Origin: Micrococcaceae bacterium Sec5.1
GTDB taxonomy: Bacteria > Actinomycetota > Actinomycetes > Actinomycetales > Micrococcaceae
Direction: 5' to 3'
Assembly: GCA_039636795.1 (NCBI GenBank)
Contig: CP143430.1
Coordinates: 1,612,001-1,676,000, forward strand
Length of the DNA stretch: 64,000 nucleotides
The notes under the pieces are model-generated. The model did not search any database. It was not told the origin of the DNA and worked only from the letters and a program-made list of their open reading frames with translations. Both the position numbers and the translations under genes were made by a program. Each line of letters begins with the position of its first letter. Position 1 is the first letter of the stretch. Shown here piece by piece: positions 21,009 to 29,398 of this stretch.

Positions 21009-22000
21009 CCGGCCCAGCAGCGGCCGGAACGTCCCGAAACGCCGCAACCCGCATTGTCACCGTGACCCCCAATCCAGCCATCGACATGACCTACACCGTC
21101 CACGGAATCACCGAAGGCGCCAGCCACAGGGTCCCCACACCCATCAGCCGTGCCGGGGGTAAAGGACTCAACGTTGCCAGGGTGGTCCACCAAGTGGGGC
21201 ATCCGGTGCTGGCCATTGCTCCTACGGGAGGAGCCGCTGGACAGACCCTGGCTGCCGAACTTTGGACCAGCGGCGTGCCCCACGCGCTGGTGTCTGTCGC
21301 CGCCGAGACCCGCCGCAGCATCGCGCTCGTGGACACCGTCGCGGGCGAGACCTCCATCTTCAACGAGGAAGGCCAGGCGCTCCTGCCGGACGACTGGCGC
21401 TCACTGACCGCCGCCGTCGTCAAAGCCGTACGCGGCGATGCCGGAGAAACTGCGGCAGCTGTGCTGGTGGGTTCCGGCAGCCTGCCACCGGATGCACCTG
21501 CCGATTTCTACTCGTCCCTCGTAAAGCTGGCGCACGACGCCGGCATCCCGGCCATCATTGACACCTCCGGACCCGGAATCATCACCGCAGCCCAGGCCGG
21601 TGCCGATGTCCTGAAACCGAATCACCACGAACTCGCGGAAGCCACGGGGCAGTCGAGCCTGGAAGCCGCTGCGCTCTCGCTGATTGCCATGGGTGCCCGC
21701 ACCGTCCTCGTCAGCGCCGGCGCGGACGGAATGCTCGCCTTCGACCACGCAGCACCGGGCGGGTACTGGAGTGCCAGCCTCCCCGAGCCCCTGAGCGGCA
21801 ACCCCACAGGGGCGGGCGACGCCGGTGTGGCGGCTGCCGCCGTCGCCCTCGCCGAAGGCGTTACCGAACCCCGCGAGATTCTCCGCCGGGCTACTGCCTG
21901 GTCCGCCGCCGCTGTGCTCATGCCTGCGGCGGGCGAGATCTCGCCGCGGTATCAGGAACTTGAAGAACAACTGATCGTGACATGGAAGGAGACCCTGTGA
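21005..22000 (+). CDS. PfkB-family 1-phosphofructokinase / tagatose-6-phosphate kinase
   Basis: Ribokinase-superfamily kinase of 331 residues acting on a ketose phosphate. The N-terminus VTVTPNPAIDMTY and AGGKGLNVARV (near residue 55) are typical of FruK/LacC; the C-terminal signature with the catalytic base is NPTGAGDAGVAAAAVA near residue 265. Start ATG at 21005 overlaps the ROK stop (ATGA). The aldolase gene follows with a four-base overlap, so the product is probably a ketose 1,6-bisphosphate handed to it. FruK and LacC cannot be separated by eye; the context without fructose PTS favours tagatose-6-phosphate kinase slightly. Confidence 0.88.
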   Translation: MTGPAAAGTSRNAATRIVTVTPNPAIDMTYTVHGITEGASHRVPTPISRAGGKGLNVARVVHQVGHPVLAIAPTGGAAGQTLAAELWTSGVPHALVSVAAETRRSIALVDTVAGETSIFNEEGQALLPDDWRSLTAAVVKAVRGDAGETAAAVLVGSGSLPPDAPADFYSSLVKLAHDAGIPAIIDTSGPGIITAAQAGADVLKPNHHELAEATGQSSLEAAALSLIAMGARTVLVSAGADGMLAFDHAAPGGYWSASLPEPLSGNPTGAGDAGVAAAAVALAEGVTEPREILRRATAWSAAAVLMPAAGEISPRYQELEEQLIVTWKETL

Positions 22001-22836
22001 CGCTTGTCAGCACGCGGGAATTGATGGGCAAGGCCGCGGCCAGCGGTACGGGCCAAGGCGCGTTCAACGTCATCCACGTGGAAACAGCGGAGGGGCTGGT
22101 GGCGGGTGCCGAGACAGCGGGTGTTCCGCTGATCCTGCAGATTTCGGAGAACTGCGCAAAGTATCACGGTGGACTCGAACCGATCGCTCTGGCGGCTATG
22201 GCGATCGCCCGCGACGCATCGGTGCCCGTTGCGGTTCACCTGGACCATGCCGAATCCGAGGACCTCGCCATCGCGGCCGTGGACCTCGGTTTTGGCTCCG
22301 TAATGTTCGACGGCGCGCACTTGCCCTATGAGTGGAACGTCGAAGTCACGCAACGGGTAGCCCGCTACGCCCACGAGCGAGGCGTTTACATGGAGGCTGA
22401 ACTCGGCAAAGTGGGAGGCAAGGACGGTGCCCATGCACCCGGTGTCCGGACCGACCCCGACGAGGCCCAGGCGTTTGTTGAAGCAACGGGTGTGGATGCG
22501 CTCGCAGTGGCCGTTGGCTCCTCCCACGCCATGACCGAACGCAGCGCAGCACTGGACCTGCACCTGATTACGCGGCTGAAGTCGGCGGTCGGAAAACCGC
22601 TGGTCCTGCATGGCTCTTCAGGCGTCACAGACGAGATGCTCGTAGCTGCGATCGGCGCAGGTATGACTAAGATCAACGTATCCACACATTTGAACGGGTT
22701 CTTCACCCGCGCCGTCCGTGAGTACCTCGATGCCAACCCTGCAGTGGTGGATTCCCGGAAGTACATCAAGGCCGGCCGGGACGCGCTGGTGCTGGAATCC
22801 GCACGTATGCTCACGCTGTTCGCCAAAGCGAAATAG
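21997..22836 (+). CDS. Class II fructose/tagatose-bisphosphate aldolase
   Basis: Zinc-dependent aldolase, 279 residues, of the FbaA/GatY/KbaY family, splitting a ketose 1,6-bisphosphate to dihydroxyacetone phosphate and glyceraldehyde 3-phosphate. Zinc-site blocks are visible: HLDHAES near residue 75, YMEAELGKVGG near 130, and LHGSSGV near 203, followed by KINVSTHLN. I chose the GTG at 21997 because GGAAGGAG sits just upstream and the start overlaps the preceding stop by four bases; an ATG at 21982 is possible. Length fits GatY/KbaY (about 285) better than FbaA (about 350). Confidence 0.9.
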   Translation: MTLVSTRELMGKAAASGTGQGAFNVIHVETAEGLVAGAETAGVPLILQISENCAKYHGGLEPIALAAMAIARDASVPVAVHLDHAESEDLAIAAVDLGFGSVMFDGAHLPYEWNVEVTQRVARYAHERGVYMEAELGKVGGKDGAHAPGVRTDPDEAQAFVEATGVDALAVAVGSSHAMTERSAALDLHLITRLKSAVGKPLVLHGSSGVTDEMLVAAIGAGMTKINVSTHLNGFFTRAVREYLDANPAVVDSRKYIKAGRDALVLESARMLTLFAKAK

Positions 22837-22859
22837 CCAGACCCCGCGAAAGGCTCGTC

Positions 22860-23651
22860 ATGACCCGCACCGATCGGCTGACCGCCATCCTTGACCTCCT
22901 GGCCGAATCCGGCCATGTGGAAGTCGAGGACATCGTGACGCGGCTTGGCGTGTCACCGGCCACGGCGCGCCGGGACCTGGACAGCCTCGCAAAACAACGG
23001 CTGCTCAGCCGTACACGGGGTGGCGCTACCACCGGATCCGTATCTTACGACCTCCCGGGCCGATACAACCGTGACGACCACGCCTTGGCCAAGCAGGAGA
23101 TCGCCCTGGCCGCCTCCGCCCTGATCCGACCCGGAGCGGTGATCGGCCTGAGCGGGGGAACCACCAATACGGCTCTGGCGCAGTTGCTGTCCACCCGTGA
23201 GGACCTCAACGCGCCGTCCAACAGGCCCACTCTCACGGTGGTAACCAACGCAATTAACATAGCCTCGCAGCTCGCCGTTCGTCCGAACATCAAGATCATG
23301 GTTACCGGGGGAATCCTCAATCCGCGCTCCTACGAGCTCGTGGGCCCCTACACCGACGTGATCATGCAGAAGGTTGCCCTGGACATCGCGTTCATCGGGG
23401 TCAACGGCGTTGACCCCGATCTCGGCCCCACCATCACCGATGAAGGCGAAGCCATGGTGAACACCGTCATGGCGCGCCGGGCCACTGAATCCTACGTGGT
23501 TGCTGACTCCTCCAAGGTGGGCCGTCGCTCCTTTGCCGCCATGGCCGGGTATGACTTCCGGCACCTCATCACGGACGCCGGGATCAGCGCCGCGGACAAG
23601 GCTGCGTTCGAAGCCAAGGGCACGGAAGTCATCGTCGCCCCCGGCAACTAA
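22860..23651 (+). CDS. DeoR-family transcriptional regulator
   Basis: Sugar-phosphate-responsive regulator of 263 residues. The N-terminal helix-turn-helix is at about residues 20-45 (VEDIVTRLGVSPATARRDLDSL), followed by the RTRGGA hinge and a C-terminal sensor domain with GxSGGTTN-type phosphate-binding loop near residue 98. It is the last gene of the SIS-ROK-PfkB-aldolase operon, 23 bases after the aldolase, and is probably its autoregulated repressor. It resembles AgaR-type regulators in position and partners. Confidence 0.9.
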   Translation: MTRTDRLTAILDLLAESGHVEVEDIVTRLGVSPATARRDLDSLAKQRLLSRTRGGATTGSVSYDLPGRYNRDDHALAKQEIALAASALIRPGAVIGLSGGTTNTALAQLLSTREDLNAPSNRPTLTVVTNAINIASQLAVRPNIKIMVTGGILNPRSYELVGPYTDVIMQKVALDIAFIGVNGVDPDLGPTITDEGEAMVNTVMARRATESYVVADSSKVGRRSFAAMAGYDFRHLITDAGISAADKAAFEAKGTEVIVAPGN

Positions 23652-23661
23652 GTGGTTCGTG

Positions 23662-24342
23662 CTAGAAGCGCATTCTCGGCGCGTGAAGCACTGAATCGTC
23701 AACATCCCTTGGCACCCACTGGCTGAACGGTTCGTCCAGACTGTACTGGCCGTCGTCGGTCCTTATCAGTGTGCGTAGTTCGGCGTTGTCCGGGTTGTTC
23801 AGTGACTCGAAATACTCAACAGTCCAGTGGAACCAGCGCATGCAGAATAGCCTCATGGTCAGTCCGTGTGTGACCATCAGGGTATTTGGGGCGTACGTCG
23901 GCTTTTGCCAGTGGCGGTAAAGGGTCTCCATGAACGAGGACACGCGGTCGTAGACGTCCGAGCCTGACTCGCCCTCGCGGAACCTGTAGAAGAAGTGGCC
24001 GTAAAGGTTGCGAAGCTCCTTCTGGTCCTCGATCTCCCCGGCGATCTGGAAGTTGGCCCAGTCCTGCTCGCGTAGCCTGGGTTCTTCGATCACGCGCTCG
24101 ATCAGCGGGCCGAGGTCCAACGCCTCAAGAGTCTGGTATGCCCGCAAGTAGGGGGACACGTAGACGCAGACCTGCTCGCCGTCGAGCTTCCGCCTGAGGG
24201 CCTCGCCGGCTATCCGTGCCTGCTCAACTCCTAGTTCGGTGAGCGGGATGCGGTAGTCCGGCACACGGTTGTAGATTGACGTGTCGGCATTCGCGGCGGA
24301 CTGGCCGTGCCGGATCATGAAGATTCTCCCTGGGGCACTCAT
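23662..24342 (-). CDS. Histidine phosphatase (phosphoglycerate mutase-like)
   Basis: Branch-1 histidine phosphatase of 226 residues. The catalytic RHGQSAAN motif is near residue 10 with phosphorylated His in RHG; YVSPYLRAYQT near 75 and VTHGLTMRLF near 165 complete the phosphate pocket. The start ATG at 24342 is supported by a perfect TATGCT -10 box seven bases upstream; an ATG four codons earlier and a much longer frame are rejected. It is convergent with the deoR gene (10-base gap) and divergent from the CPBP gene. The substrate is unknown. Confidence 0.85.
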   Translation of the reverse strand: MSAPGRIFMIRHGQSAANADTSIYNRVPDYRIPLTELGVEQARIAGEALRRKLDGEQVCVYVSPYLRAYQTLEALDLGPLIERVIEEPRLREQDWANFQIAGEIEDQKELRNLYGHFFYRFREGESGSDVYDRVSSFMETLYRHWQKPTYAPNTLMVTHGLTMRLFCMRWFHWTVEYFESLNNPDNAELRTLIRTDDGQYSLDEPFSQWVPRDVDDSVLHAPRMRF

Positions 24343-24355
24343 CCCACCAAGCATA
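24343..24355 (-). promoter_or_regulatory. Leaderless -10 box of the phosphatase gene
   Basis: On the minus strand TATGCT (24350-24355) is seven bases before the ATG at 24342, a full TANNNT match. Confidence 0.5.
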
Positions 24356-24418
24356 GGGTCTGCCTGCGGGTGAAACCCGAACGTGCGCAGTTCACGGCAA
24401 AGTGGCAGGAACTGCGGG

Positions 24419-24430
24419 CAAGATAGGTAC
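24419..24430 (+). promoter_or_regulatory. Candidate leaderless -10 box of CPBP gene
   Basis: CAAGAT at 24419-24424 ends six bases before the ATG at 24431. Confidence 0.4.
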
Positions 24431-25204
24431 ATGCTCCTTGCTTCCCGCCGCCGCCTGCGCGCCGAAGTACTCATCGTACTTGGCCTGTCGTTGGGCCAAT
24501 CAGCTGTGTACTCCGTGGTGCAACTTCTGGACAAGATGACACGCGCGCCGTTGTCCGAGGCAACTTCGACGCTTAACAGGTCCCAAAGCACCCGCGAGTA
24601 TTTCGATCTCACGTACCAACTGCTGGACATTATCTTCGCTTTGGTTCCGGTGGTCCTGGTGTTCTACTTCCTGTCATCGCATTCACAGGGTGGCCGGGAA
24701 GGTGCCAGTGGCTCAGGCTTTGCCCGATTGGGATTCAATTTCGCGCGCCCGGGCAAGGACCTTTTGCAGGGGCTGGGCCTCGCAGCCGCCATTGGCATCC
24801 CTTCACTTGGCTTGTACGCTGCTGGCCGTGCCCTCGGAATCACCACCGCCATTGTGCCCAGCGGCCTGGAGGCTTACTGGTGGACTGTGCCTGTGCTGAT
24901 TCTCTCCGCCGTTCGCCATGCGATCGTTGAGGAAGTGATCGTCGTCGGCTACCTCCTGGACCGCTTCGGAAAATTCGGCTGGAGCACCCCGTTGGCCATT
25001 GTGGTAAGCGCGGCGCTTCGTGGCAGCTACCACTTGTACCAAGGTTTCGGACCGTTCATCGGCACCTTCGCCATGGGATTGGTCTTCGCCTGGATCTATA
25101 CCAAGACGAAGCGGGTGATGCCTTTGGTGATTGCGCATGCGCTGCTGGACATCGTCGCGTTCGTTGGCTTCAGCCTCTTCGGCAAGGCGATAGGCCTTGG
25201 TTAG
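24431..25204 (+). CDS. CPBP-family intramembrane metalloprotease-like protein
   Basis: Membrane protein of 257 residues with about seven hydrophobic segments. The CPBP (Rce1/CAAX) motif 1 appears as EEVIVVGYLLDR near residue 170, with the glutamate pair but no Arg at the usual position; motif 2 is AALRGSYHLYQG near 198 and motif 3 is near AHALLD at 236. Members act as intramembrane proteases, sometimes in bacteriocin immunity. The start ATG at 24431 follows a CAAGAT box; an upstream in-frame ATG at 24383 overlaps the divergent promoter. Function in this organism is unknown. Confidence 0.8.
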   Translation: MLLASRRRLRAEVLIVLGLSLGQSAVYSVVQLLDKMTRAPLSEATSTLNRSQSTREYFDLTYQLLDIIFALVPVVLVFYFLSSHSQGGREGASGSGFARLGFNFARPGKDLLQGLGLAAAIGIPSLGLYAAGRALGITTAIVPSGLEAYWWTVPVLILSAVRHAIVEEVIVVGYLLDRFGKFGWSTPLAIVVSAALRGSYHLYQGFGPFIGTFAMGLVFAWIYTKTKRVMPLVIAHALLDIVAFVGFSLFGKAIGLG

Positions 25205-25221
25205 GCGGGCGGTTAAAGAAA

Positions 25222-25273
25222 TTCGGCCGCCATCGGTGGGTGACGTCGTTGGCACCCGCTGATGGCGGCCGAA
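25222..25273. terminator. Bidirectional hairpin between CPBP and VOC genes
   Basis: A perfect 13-bp inverted repeat TTCGGCCGCCATC (25222-25234) and its complement (25261-25273) encloses a 26-base loop with its own short GGTG/CACC stem. It lies between two convergent genes; there is no long T run. Confidence 0.6.
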
Positions 25274-25330
25274 GCTTGACCGGACACACAGGACCGGGGA
25301 GGGGAGCAGGCCCCCAAGGGAAGTGACGGG

Positions 25331-25969
25331 TCAGATGGTGACGGCGCCGGAGGCTGTTTCGAAAGTGACGGACATGATGCCAGGCGTACCGTGCGGGGCC
25401 ATCCACTGGACAGCGACGTCCTCGAGCGGCTTCTCAACGGGTTCGCCCAGCCATTCGGTAACGCGTTCCGCCGAGCCCGCAATGGTGAGGCTGGACATCT
25501 TGACGTCACTGTCATAGACCTTGGACGGGTGCAGTGAGGGGTCGCCCTCCCACTTGAGCAGGTACGGCACCTGGGGATCGGCGATCAAGCCGAGAATGCC
25601 GATCTGCTGCCACACGAGTTCGCGGCCATCCGGGAACTTGCGGTTGCCCGGAACTGCGGAACGGCCAAGGCGGTTTTCGAAGGGGGCGAGGTCGTCAACG
25701 GCGACGCACCAGCCCATCCAACCGCCGCCGGCCGCCGAGCGTGCACGGACTGCCTGGCCAAAGGGTGCCTTGTCAGAAGCAGGATGGTCCAGGACCTCTA
25801 CGACTTCCAGGTATTTGTTATCCGCCAAGGGAATGATCATGTTCCGGGTACCGAAGCGCGGGTGCACTCCGCCCCGGACTGCGTCCACTCCCAGAGCTGC
25901 GGAAATTCGTTCGGTAGTGGCCAAAAGGCCATCTCGTTCACAAGCGTAAGAGACGTGATCCATGCGCAT
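25331..25969 (-). CDS. VOC-family (glyoxalase-like domain) protein
   Basis: Soluble protein of 212 residues that starts MDHVSYAC-like and carries GTRNMIIPLADNKYLEVVEV, the strand pattern of the vicinal oxygen chelate fold seen in glyoxalase-like (Glyoxalase_3) proteins of actinobacteria. The ATG at 25969 is preceded at six bases by a CAAGAT -10 box; the longer frame to 26059 is unlikely. No substrate can be named. It is convergent with the CPBP gene and divergent from metY. Confidence 0.78.
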   Translation of the reverse strand: MRMDHVSYACERDGLLATTERISAALGVDAVRGGVHPRFGTRNMIIPLADNKYLEVVEVLDHPASDKAPFGQAVRARSAAGGGWMGWCVAVDDLAPFENRLGRSAVPGNRKFPDGRELVWQQIGILGLIADPQVPYLLKWEGDPSLHPSKVYDSDVKMSSLTIAGSAERVTEWLGEPVEKPLEDVAVQWMAPHGTPGIMSVTFETASGAVTI

Positions 25970-25981
25970 GGCTTCATCTTG
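25970..25981 (-). promoter_or_regulatory. Leaderless -10 box of VOC gene
   Basis: Minus-strand CAAGAT (25976-25981) is six bases upstream of the ATG at 25969, identical in sequence and spacing to the box of the CPBP gene. Confidence 0.4.
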
Positions 25982-26123
25982 GCACTTTGTGATCGGGGTC
26001 TCAGCTAAGGGAAGCCTAACTAACATGGGACCTTGCTGTATGCCATTCGACTGCGTCATGCCGGGTCGCCCAAGGACCGAAAAATACTGCCTTCGTCACA
26101 AAGCTGTCCAAGTACCCGGGCGC

Positions 26124-26133
26124 TTCCTAGACT
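26124..26133 (+). promoter_or_regulatory. Candidate metY promoter -10 region
   Basis: TTCCTAGACT contains the -10-like TAGACT at 26128-26133, 62 bases before the metY start. The identical ten-base string occurs upstream of metX at 27632-27641. Confidence 0.45.
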
Positions 26134-26195
26134 GGCCCCAGCCCACGCCTACAGCGATCAACGGCAAACCCGCGCGCCACTAAGAGGAGAATTCA

Positions 26196-27512
26196 ATGTC
26201 CCAAGGATGGTCTTTCGAAACCCGCCAGATCCACGCAGGGCAGGAGCCTGACTCTGCCACGGGAGCGAGGTCGCTTCCGATCTACCAGACCACGTCCTTC
26301 GTTTTCCCCAGCGCAGAGAGCGCAGCCAACCGCTTTGCCTTGGCCGAGCTCGCCCCGATCTACACCCGTATCGGCAACCCGACACAGGATGCCGTTGAGC
26401 AGCGGATCGCCAGCCTCGAAGGTGGACTGGGCGCATTGCTCCTCAGTTCTGGACAGGCCGCGGAAACCTTCGCCATCCTGAACATTGCCGAGGCCGGCGA
26501 CCATGTCGTCGCCAGCCCCAGCCTTTACGGTGGCACCTATAACCTCCTGGCCCACACGCTGAAGAAGTTCGGTATCTCCGTGACGTTCGTGGAGGACCCC
26601 GACAACCTGGACCAGTGGCGCGACGCCGTGCAGCCCAACACCAAACTGTTCTTCGGCGAGGTGGTGTCCAATCCGCGCCAGGACGTGCTGGACATCGAAG
26701 GGATTTCACGCACCGCGCATGAAGCTGGCGTGCCGCTGATCGTGGATAACACGCTATCCACCCCGTACCTCATCCGTCCCATCGAATGGGGTGCGGACAT
26801 TGTGGTGCACTCGGCAACCAAGTATCTGGGCGGCCACGGTGCGGCGATCGCCGGCGTGATCGTGGACTCCGGAAACTTTGATTTCGGCAAGGACCCGGAA
26901 CGCTTCCCTGGATTCAATACTCCGGACCCCAGCTACAACGGACTCGTTTACGCCCGGGACCTTGGCAAGGACGGCGCGCTCGGAGCCAACCTCTCCTACA
27001 TTCTCAAGGCACGCGTGCAGTTGCTGCGCGATCTGGGTTCGGCCGTTTCCCCGTTCAACGCCTTCCTCATCGCCCAAGGGCTGGAAACCCTGAGCCTCCG
27101 CGTCGAGCGTCACGTCTCGAACGCCACCAAAGTGGCTGAATGGCTGGAAGCCCACGACGACGTCGAATCGGTTGCCTTCGCGGGTCTGCCGTCCAGCCCT
27201 TGGTATGACCGCGGCCGGAAGTACGGGCCGAGGGGTACCGGCGCGGTGGTGGCGTTCAACATCAAGGGTGGCGTCGAGGCCGGCAAGCGATTCGTCGATG
27301 GCCTGGAGCTGCACTCCCATGTTGCCAACATCGGTGACGTCCGCTCGCTGGTTATCCACCCGGCGTCGACTACCCACAGCCAGCTCACGGTCGAACAGCA
27401 ACTGGTTGCGGGCGTGTATCCCGGCCTTGTCCGCCTGTCGGTGGGAATCGAGCACGTGGACGACATCATTGCTGACTTGGAGGCTGGTTTCCGGGCTGCC
27501 AAGGGCGCTTAG
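26196..27512 (+). CDS. metY: O-acetylhomoserine sulfhydrylase (bifunctional OAH/OAS)
   Basis: PLP enzyme of the Cys/Met metabolism family that makes homocysteine from O-acetylhomoserine and sulfide. It is 438 residues, the length of MetY rather than MetB/MetC (about 390). The N-terminal TRQIHAGQEPD and YQTTSFVF segments and the PLP lysine in HSATKYLGGHG near residue 208 are diagnostic. AAGAGGAGAA precedes the ATG. metX, which supplies O-acetylhomoserine, lies 268 bases downstream on the same strand behind its own riboswitch. Confidence 0.95.
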   Translation: MSQGWSFETRQIHAGQEPDSATGARSLPIYQTTSFVFPSAESAANRFALAELAPIYTRIGNPTQDAVEQRIASLEGGLGALLLSSGQAAETFAILNIAEAGDHVVASPSLYGGTYNLLAHTLKKFGISVTFVEDPDNLDQWRDAVQPNTKLFFGEVVSNPRQDVLDIEGISRTAHEAGVPLIVDNTLSTPYLIRPIEWGADIVVHSATKYLGGHGAAIAGVIVDSGNFDFGKDPERFPGFNTPDPSYNGLVYARDLGKDGALGANLSYILKARVQLLRDLGSAVSPFNAFLIAQGLETLSLRVERHVSNATKVAEWLEAHDDVESVAFAGLPSSPWYDRGRKYGPRGTGAVVAFNIKGGVEAGKRFVDGLELHSHVANIGDVRSLVIHPASTTHSQLTVEQQLVAGVYPGLVRLSVGIEHVDDIIADLEAGFRAAKGA

Positions 27513-27518
27513 CGGGGC

Positions 27519-27556
27519 GGCCGCCCGCCGACGAAAATTCGCCGGGCGGCCCTTCT
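27519..27556 (+). terminator. Terminator-like hairpin after metY
   Basis: A perfect nine-bp stem GGCCGCCCG (27519-27527) and CGGGCGGCC (27543-27551) encloses an AT-rich loop containing GAAAATTC, then CTTCT. It separates metY from the metX riboswitch. Confidence 0.6.
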
Positions 27557-27631
27557 CGCTGCGTGTTCCTGAACGAAGGGACCCCAAACCGTCACACAGC
27601 TGTCACATTCTTCGCCAAAACAGCGGTATTT

Positions 27632-27641
27632 TTCCTAGACT
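27632..27641 (+). promoter_or_regulatory. Candidate metX promoter -10 region
   Basis: TTCCTAGACT with TAGACT at 27636-27641 lies seven to ten bases upstream of the riboswitch 5' end, a sensible transcription-start distance. Confidence 0.5.
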
Positions 27642-27647
27642 CTACGT

Positions 27648-27765
27648 ATTAGGTCATGAGTGCCAGTGACAGCCCCGGCTTGCTGGCCGGCAACCCTCCT
27701 CCGCGGTGGGGTGCCCCGGGTGAAGACCTGGCCTGTCGCACGCAAGGCGGCAGGCAAGCGCGAGG
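27648..27765 (+). promoter_or_regulatory. SAM-IV riboswitch upstream of metX
   Basis: The leader has the conserved blocks of the actinobacterial SAM-IV aptamer: GGTCATGAGTGCCAG, CCCCGGCTTGCTGGCCGGCA, a CCGCGGTGGGGTGCCCCGGG stretch and GTGAAGACC. The closing P1 stem pairs AGGTC (27651-27655) with GACCT (27725-27729). Further GC-rich pairing continues to about 27765, just before the AAAGGA ribosome site of metX, so control of translation or elongation by S-adenosylmethionine is expected. The 3' limit is approximate. Confidence 0.88.
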
Positions 27766-27780
27766 TTAGGTGTCAAAGGA

Positions 27781-28902
27781 ATGACCATTACTGCTACAGC
27801 ACCCCCAAAACCGGGCAAAGAAGACGGGACGGTCAAGTACGCCGGCGTAGGTTCGCTGGAACTTGAAGCCGGCGGCTTTCTCCCGGATGTTGTGTTGGCC
27901 TACGAAACCTGGGGGCAGTTGAACGCGGATGCGTCCAATGCTGTCCTCGTTCAGCACGCACTGACGGGAAGCACCCACGTGGCCCGCGGCGCCACTGATG
28001 AGGAAGGTTGGTGGGAACAACTCGTTGGCCCCGGCGCGACGATCGACACCAACCGGTTCTTCGTTATTTCCATCAACATTGTGGGCGGCTGTTACGGCAG
28101 CACAGGCCCGTCGTCGGAGGCGCCGGACGGACGGCCTTGGGGATCCCGGTTCCCCCTGATCACTTTGCGCGACAGCACGGTGGCTGAAGCCCGTCTCGCG
28201 GATGCGTTGGGGATCAAGTCATGGCACGCCGTCCTTGGCGGTTCCATGGGTGGGGCGCGGGCACTTGAGTGGGCTGTGACCTTCCCTGAGCGTGTCCAGC
28301 GGTGCGCAGTTATTTCCGTCGGGGCCTACAGCACAGCCGAGCAAATCGCTTTCGCCCAGTCCCAGACACTCGCCATCCGCCAGGACCCGAACTTCAAGAA
28401 CGGCGATTACTACGGTGGACCAACTCCTGAGGCGGGCCTTGCCCTGGCCCGCCGGATAGCCCACATCACGTACCGATCAGCACTGGAGCTTGATTTCCGC
28501 TTCGGGCGGGAAGCCCAGCACCAGGAGACGCCCCTGGCCGCCCCGGTCCTGGGGGAGCGCGGCCGCTACCAGGTGGAAAGCTACCTCGACCACCAAGGCA
28601 GCAAGCTGGTGCGCCGGTTCGATGCGAACAGCTACATTGCCATCACTGAGGCACTCATGTCCCACGACATCACCCGGGGCCGCGGCACCTTGCAGGAAGC
28701 CTTGGCCGGCGCCACTGCTGAATTCTTTGTGGCTGCCGTCGACTCCGACCGCCTCTATTTCCCGGCCCAGTCATTGGAACTGGCACAAAACCTGCCAGGC
28801 AATGTGCCCGTCCACGTGATCGAGGCTCCCATCGGGCACGATGGCTTCCTCACCGAAATCGGGCAACTGTCAGCCCAACTGCGCGAGGCCTTCTTCGCGT
28901 AA
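27781..28902 (+). CDS. metX: Homoserine O-acetyltransferase
   Basis: Alpha/beta-hydrolase-fold transferase that acetylates L-homoserine with acetyl-CoA at the entry to methionine synthesis. It is 373 residues, typical for MetX. The catalytic serine is about residue 155 in the nucleophile elbow GGSMGG; the VDSDRLYF aspartate near 323 and the APIGHDGFLTE histidine near 352 complete the triad. CCYGSTGP-type early motif (GGCYGSTGPSS) is present. The start ATG at 27781 follows AAAGGA. Regulated by the SAM-IV element directly upstream. Confidence 0.96.
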   Translation: MTITATAPPKPGKEDGTVKYAGVGSLELEAGGFLPDVVLAYETWGQLNADASNAVLVQHALTGSTHVARGATDEEGWWEQLVGPGATIDTNRFFVISINIVGGCYGSTGPSSEAPDGRPWGSRFPLITLRDSTVAEARLADALGIKSWHAVLGGSMGGARALEWAVTFPERVQRCAVISVGAYSTAEQIAFAQSQTLAIRQDPNFKNGDYYGGPTPEAGLALARRIAHITYRSALELDFRFGREAQHQETPLAAPVLGERGRYQVESYLDHQGSKLVRRFDANSYIAITEALMSHDITRGRGTLQEALAGATAEFFVAAVDSDRLYFPAQSLELAQNLPGNVPVHVIEAPIGHDGFLTEIGQLSAQLREAFFA

Positions 28903-28908
28903 GCCGGC

Positions 28909-29355
28909 TCAGCCGTTCATGATCTCGCCGCGCTGCTTCATGTAGTCCTCCATGGCGATTTCGCCGTTGCTGAACTTGAGGTCCAGCTCGGCCAGCTTGC
29001 GTGCGCGGAAGCCTTGCTGCTCAGAGCCGCTGTTGCTGGGAAACGTAGGTGAAGAAGCGTTCGACGGCGGTCCTGCCGGCGGCGGTGCATCGGCAGGGCG
29101 GACGTGGATTGGCTCGCCCGGATAGCCCGGGTAGTTCTGGGCAGGGTAGTTCTGCTGCGGGTAACCCGGTCCCGGAAGATTCTGAGGGGGATAGCCGGGG
29201 CCAGGGTAGTTCTGGGGCGGGTAGTTCTGGCCGGGGAAGTTGCGGTCTTGGAAATTACGGTCCTGGAGCCGCCGCGCCCGGGACCTGTTGTAAAGGCGGA
29301 TCCCCATGGGAATCAGCCACGAGCAGACGATGATCCAGAAGATCAGATTGTTCAC
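28909..29355 (-). CDS. SHOCT-domain membrane-anchored protein with Pro/Tyr/Gly repeats
   Basis: Protein of 148 residues. One N-terminal transmembrane helix (residues 3-20) is followed by a basic RSRARRLQDR stop-transfer, a repetitive Pro-Gly-Tyr-Asn-Gln region (repeats such as NYPGPGYPPQN, residues 33-80), a Pro/Ser linker, and a C-terminal SHOCT domain (LAELDLKFSNGEIAMEDYMKQR). SHOCT motifs are short oligomerisation modules found at protein ends. The stop is six bases from the convergent metX stop. Function unknown. Confidence 0.75.
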   Translation of the reverse strand: MNNLIFWIIVCSWLIPMGIRLYNRSRARRLQDRNFQDRNFPGQNYPPQNYPGPGYPPQNLPGPGYPQQNYPAQNYPGYPGEPIHVRPADAPPPAGPPSNASSPTFPSNSGSEQQGFRARKLAELDLKFSNGEIAMEDYMKQRGEIMNG

Positions 29356-29398
29356 GGTGCAGGCCTCCTAGGTCTTAACCCAGCTTAGTCCCGCACTT

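Noticed and set aside
26060..26195. SAM riboswitch before metY
   Set aside because: None of the SAM-IV or other SAM aptamer blocks seen before metX is present here.
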